Source: Paracoccaceae bacterium (GTDB taxonomy: Bacteria > Pseudomonadota > Alphaproteobacteria > Rhodobacterales > Rhodobacteraceae). Taken from it: a DNA stretch of 64,000 nt. A program made the position numbers and the translations under genes. The notes beneath the pieces were generated by a model. The model was not told the origin of the DNA, did no database searches, and saw only the letters and a program-made list of their open reading frames with translations. The stretch's first letter is position 1, and every line of letters begins with the position of its first letter. Location of the stretch: positions 186,001-250,000 of the forward strand of contig JAGRDY010000026.1 in assembly GCA_020446815.1 (NCBI GenBank), in the 5' to 3' direction. This document shows, one piece after another, positions 63,616-64,000 of this stretch.

Positions 63616-64000
63616 GTGTTCCTGTCCTTCTATGAAGCGCTGCGCAAGGTCGGGGTTCCGGTTTCCTTGCGTGAATATCTGGGCTTTCTGGAAGGCGTGG
63701 CGGCGGGTCTGGTGACTTATGACATCGACGGTTTCTATTACCTCGCGCGCACCGCAATGGTGAAGGACGAACGCCATCTCGACCGGTTCGACCGGGCCTT
63801 TGCCGAGGCGTTCAAGGGCCTTGAGGCAATTACCGCCGATCAGGTTCTGGACGCGATCGAACTGCCCGGCGACTGGCTCAAAAAACTGGCGGAAAAGACG
63901 CTGAGCCCCGAAGAAATGGCCAGCATTCAGGCCATGGGCGGCTTCGACAAGCTGATGGACGCGCTCAAAAAGCGGCTTGAGGAACAAAAGCAGCGCCATC
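63616..64000 (+). CDS. CoxE-like VWA-domain protein, N-terminal part (runs off the window)
   Basis: About 128 residues are visible from GTG at 63616. FLSFYEALRKVGVPVSLREYLGFLEGVAAG and FYYLARTAMVKDERHLDRFDRAFAEAF (regions) are typical of the start of CoxE/VWA proteins that act with MoxR ATPases. The VWA domain proper is beyond the edge. It is the likely partner of the ATPase at 60675. Confidence 0.85.
   Translation, partial: MFLSFYEALRKVGVPVSLREYLGFLEGVAAGLVTYDIDGFYYLARTAMVKDERHLDRFDRAFAEAFKGLEAITADQVLDAIELPGDWLKKLAEKTLSPEEMASIQAMGGFDKLMDALKKRLEEQKQRH

Overview
This is a GC-rich chromosomal window from an alphaproteobacterium, most likely a marine member of the Rhodobacterales (Roseobacter/Rhodobacter group). 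Signs of this are the Rhodobacter-type phospholipid N-methyltransferase PmtA behind psd-pssA, a DMSP lyase DddP, a persulfide-sensor-type ArsR regulator (SqrR/BigR), a DksA with only one cysteine, and the gene neighbourhoods radA-cvpA, fabD-fabG-acpP and rpsF-rpsR-rplI. I see no transposase, integrase, prophage or CRISPR array, so this is core chromosome with catabolic and transport inserts.

Layout. 1-6.4 kb: end of lysC, ptsP, an RNA-like intergenic stretch, small membrane proteins, radA and cvpA. 6.6-16.1 kb (minus strand): a polyamine block with an FAD amine oxidoreductase, a serine hydrolase, a complete spermidine/putrescine-type ABC importer and a membrane-embedded spermidine-synthase-like fusion. 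16.5-17.9 kb: an SqrR-like regulator and a LysR regulator. 18.0-26.9 kb: the most interesting part. Six minus-strand genes overlap end to end (molybdenum hydroxylase FAD subunit, [2Fe-2S]-Mo hydroxylase, 6-hydroxynicotinate reductase, UPF0280, and two DUF1185 paralogues). A MarR regulator and a divergent enamidase gene lie next to them. Together they encode the reductive route nicotinate -> 6-hydroxynicotinate -> 1,4,5,6-tetrahydro-6-oxonicotinate -> 2-formylglutarate. UPF0280 carries ApbE-like motifs and is a good candidate for the enzyme that attaches the covalent flavin of the reductase.

27.4-35.3 kb: a five-gene oligopeptide-type ABC importer followed by a phosphonate-monoester-hydrolase-type sulfatase. 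35.4-43 kb: housekeeping genes (acpP, fabG, fabD; rpsF, rpsR, rplI; psd, pssA, pmtA; tig; tRNA-Leu). 43-49.7 kb: a Hint-domain protein, NAD(P)HX repair enzyme nnrDE with an in-frame palindromic insertion and a low-GC patch, glnB-glnA and two methyltransferases. 49.9-64 kb: dddP, an alpha/beta-hydrolase-OsmC fusion, purB, fliG, dgt, erpA, xthA, an aromatic-ring-type flavin monooxygenase, dksA, a MoxR ATPase, a DUF2927 lipoprotein and the start of a CoxE-like VWA gene.

All assignments come from reading the sequence and from recalled family motifs; no database search was run. Starts were chosen by ribosome binding sites, family N-termini and gene overlaps.
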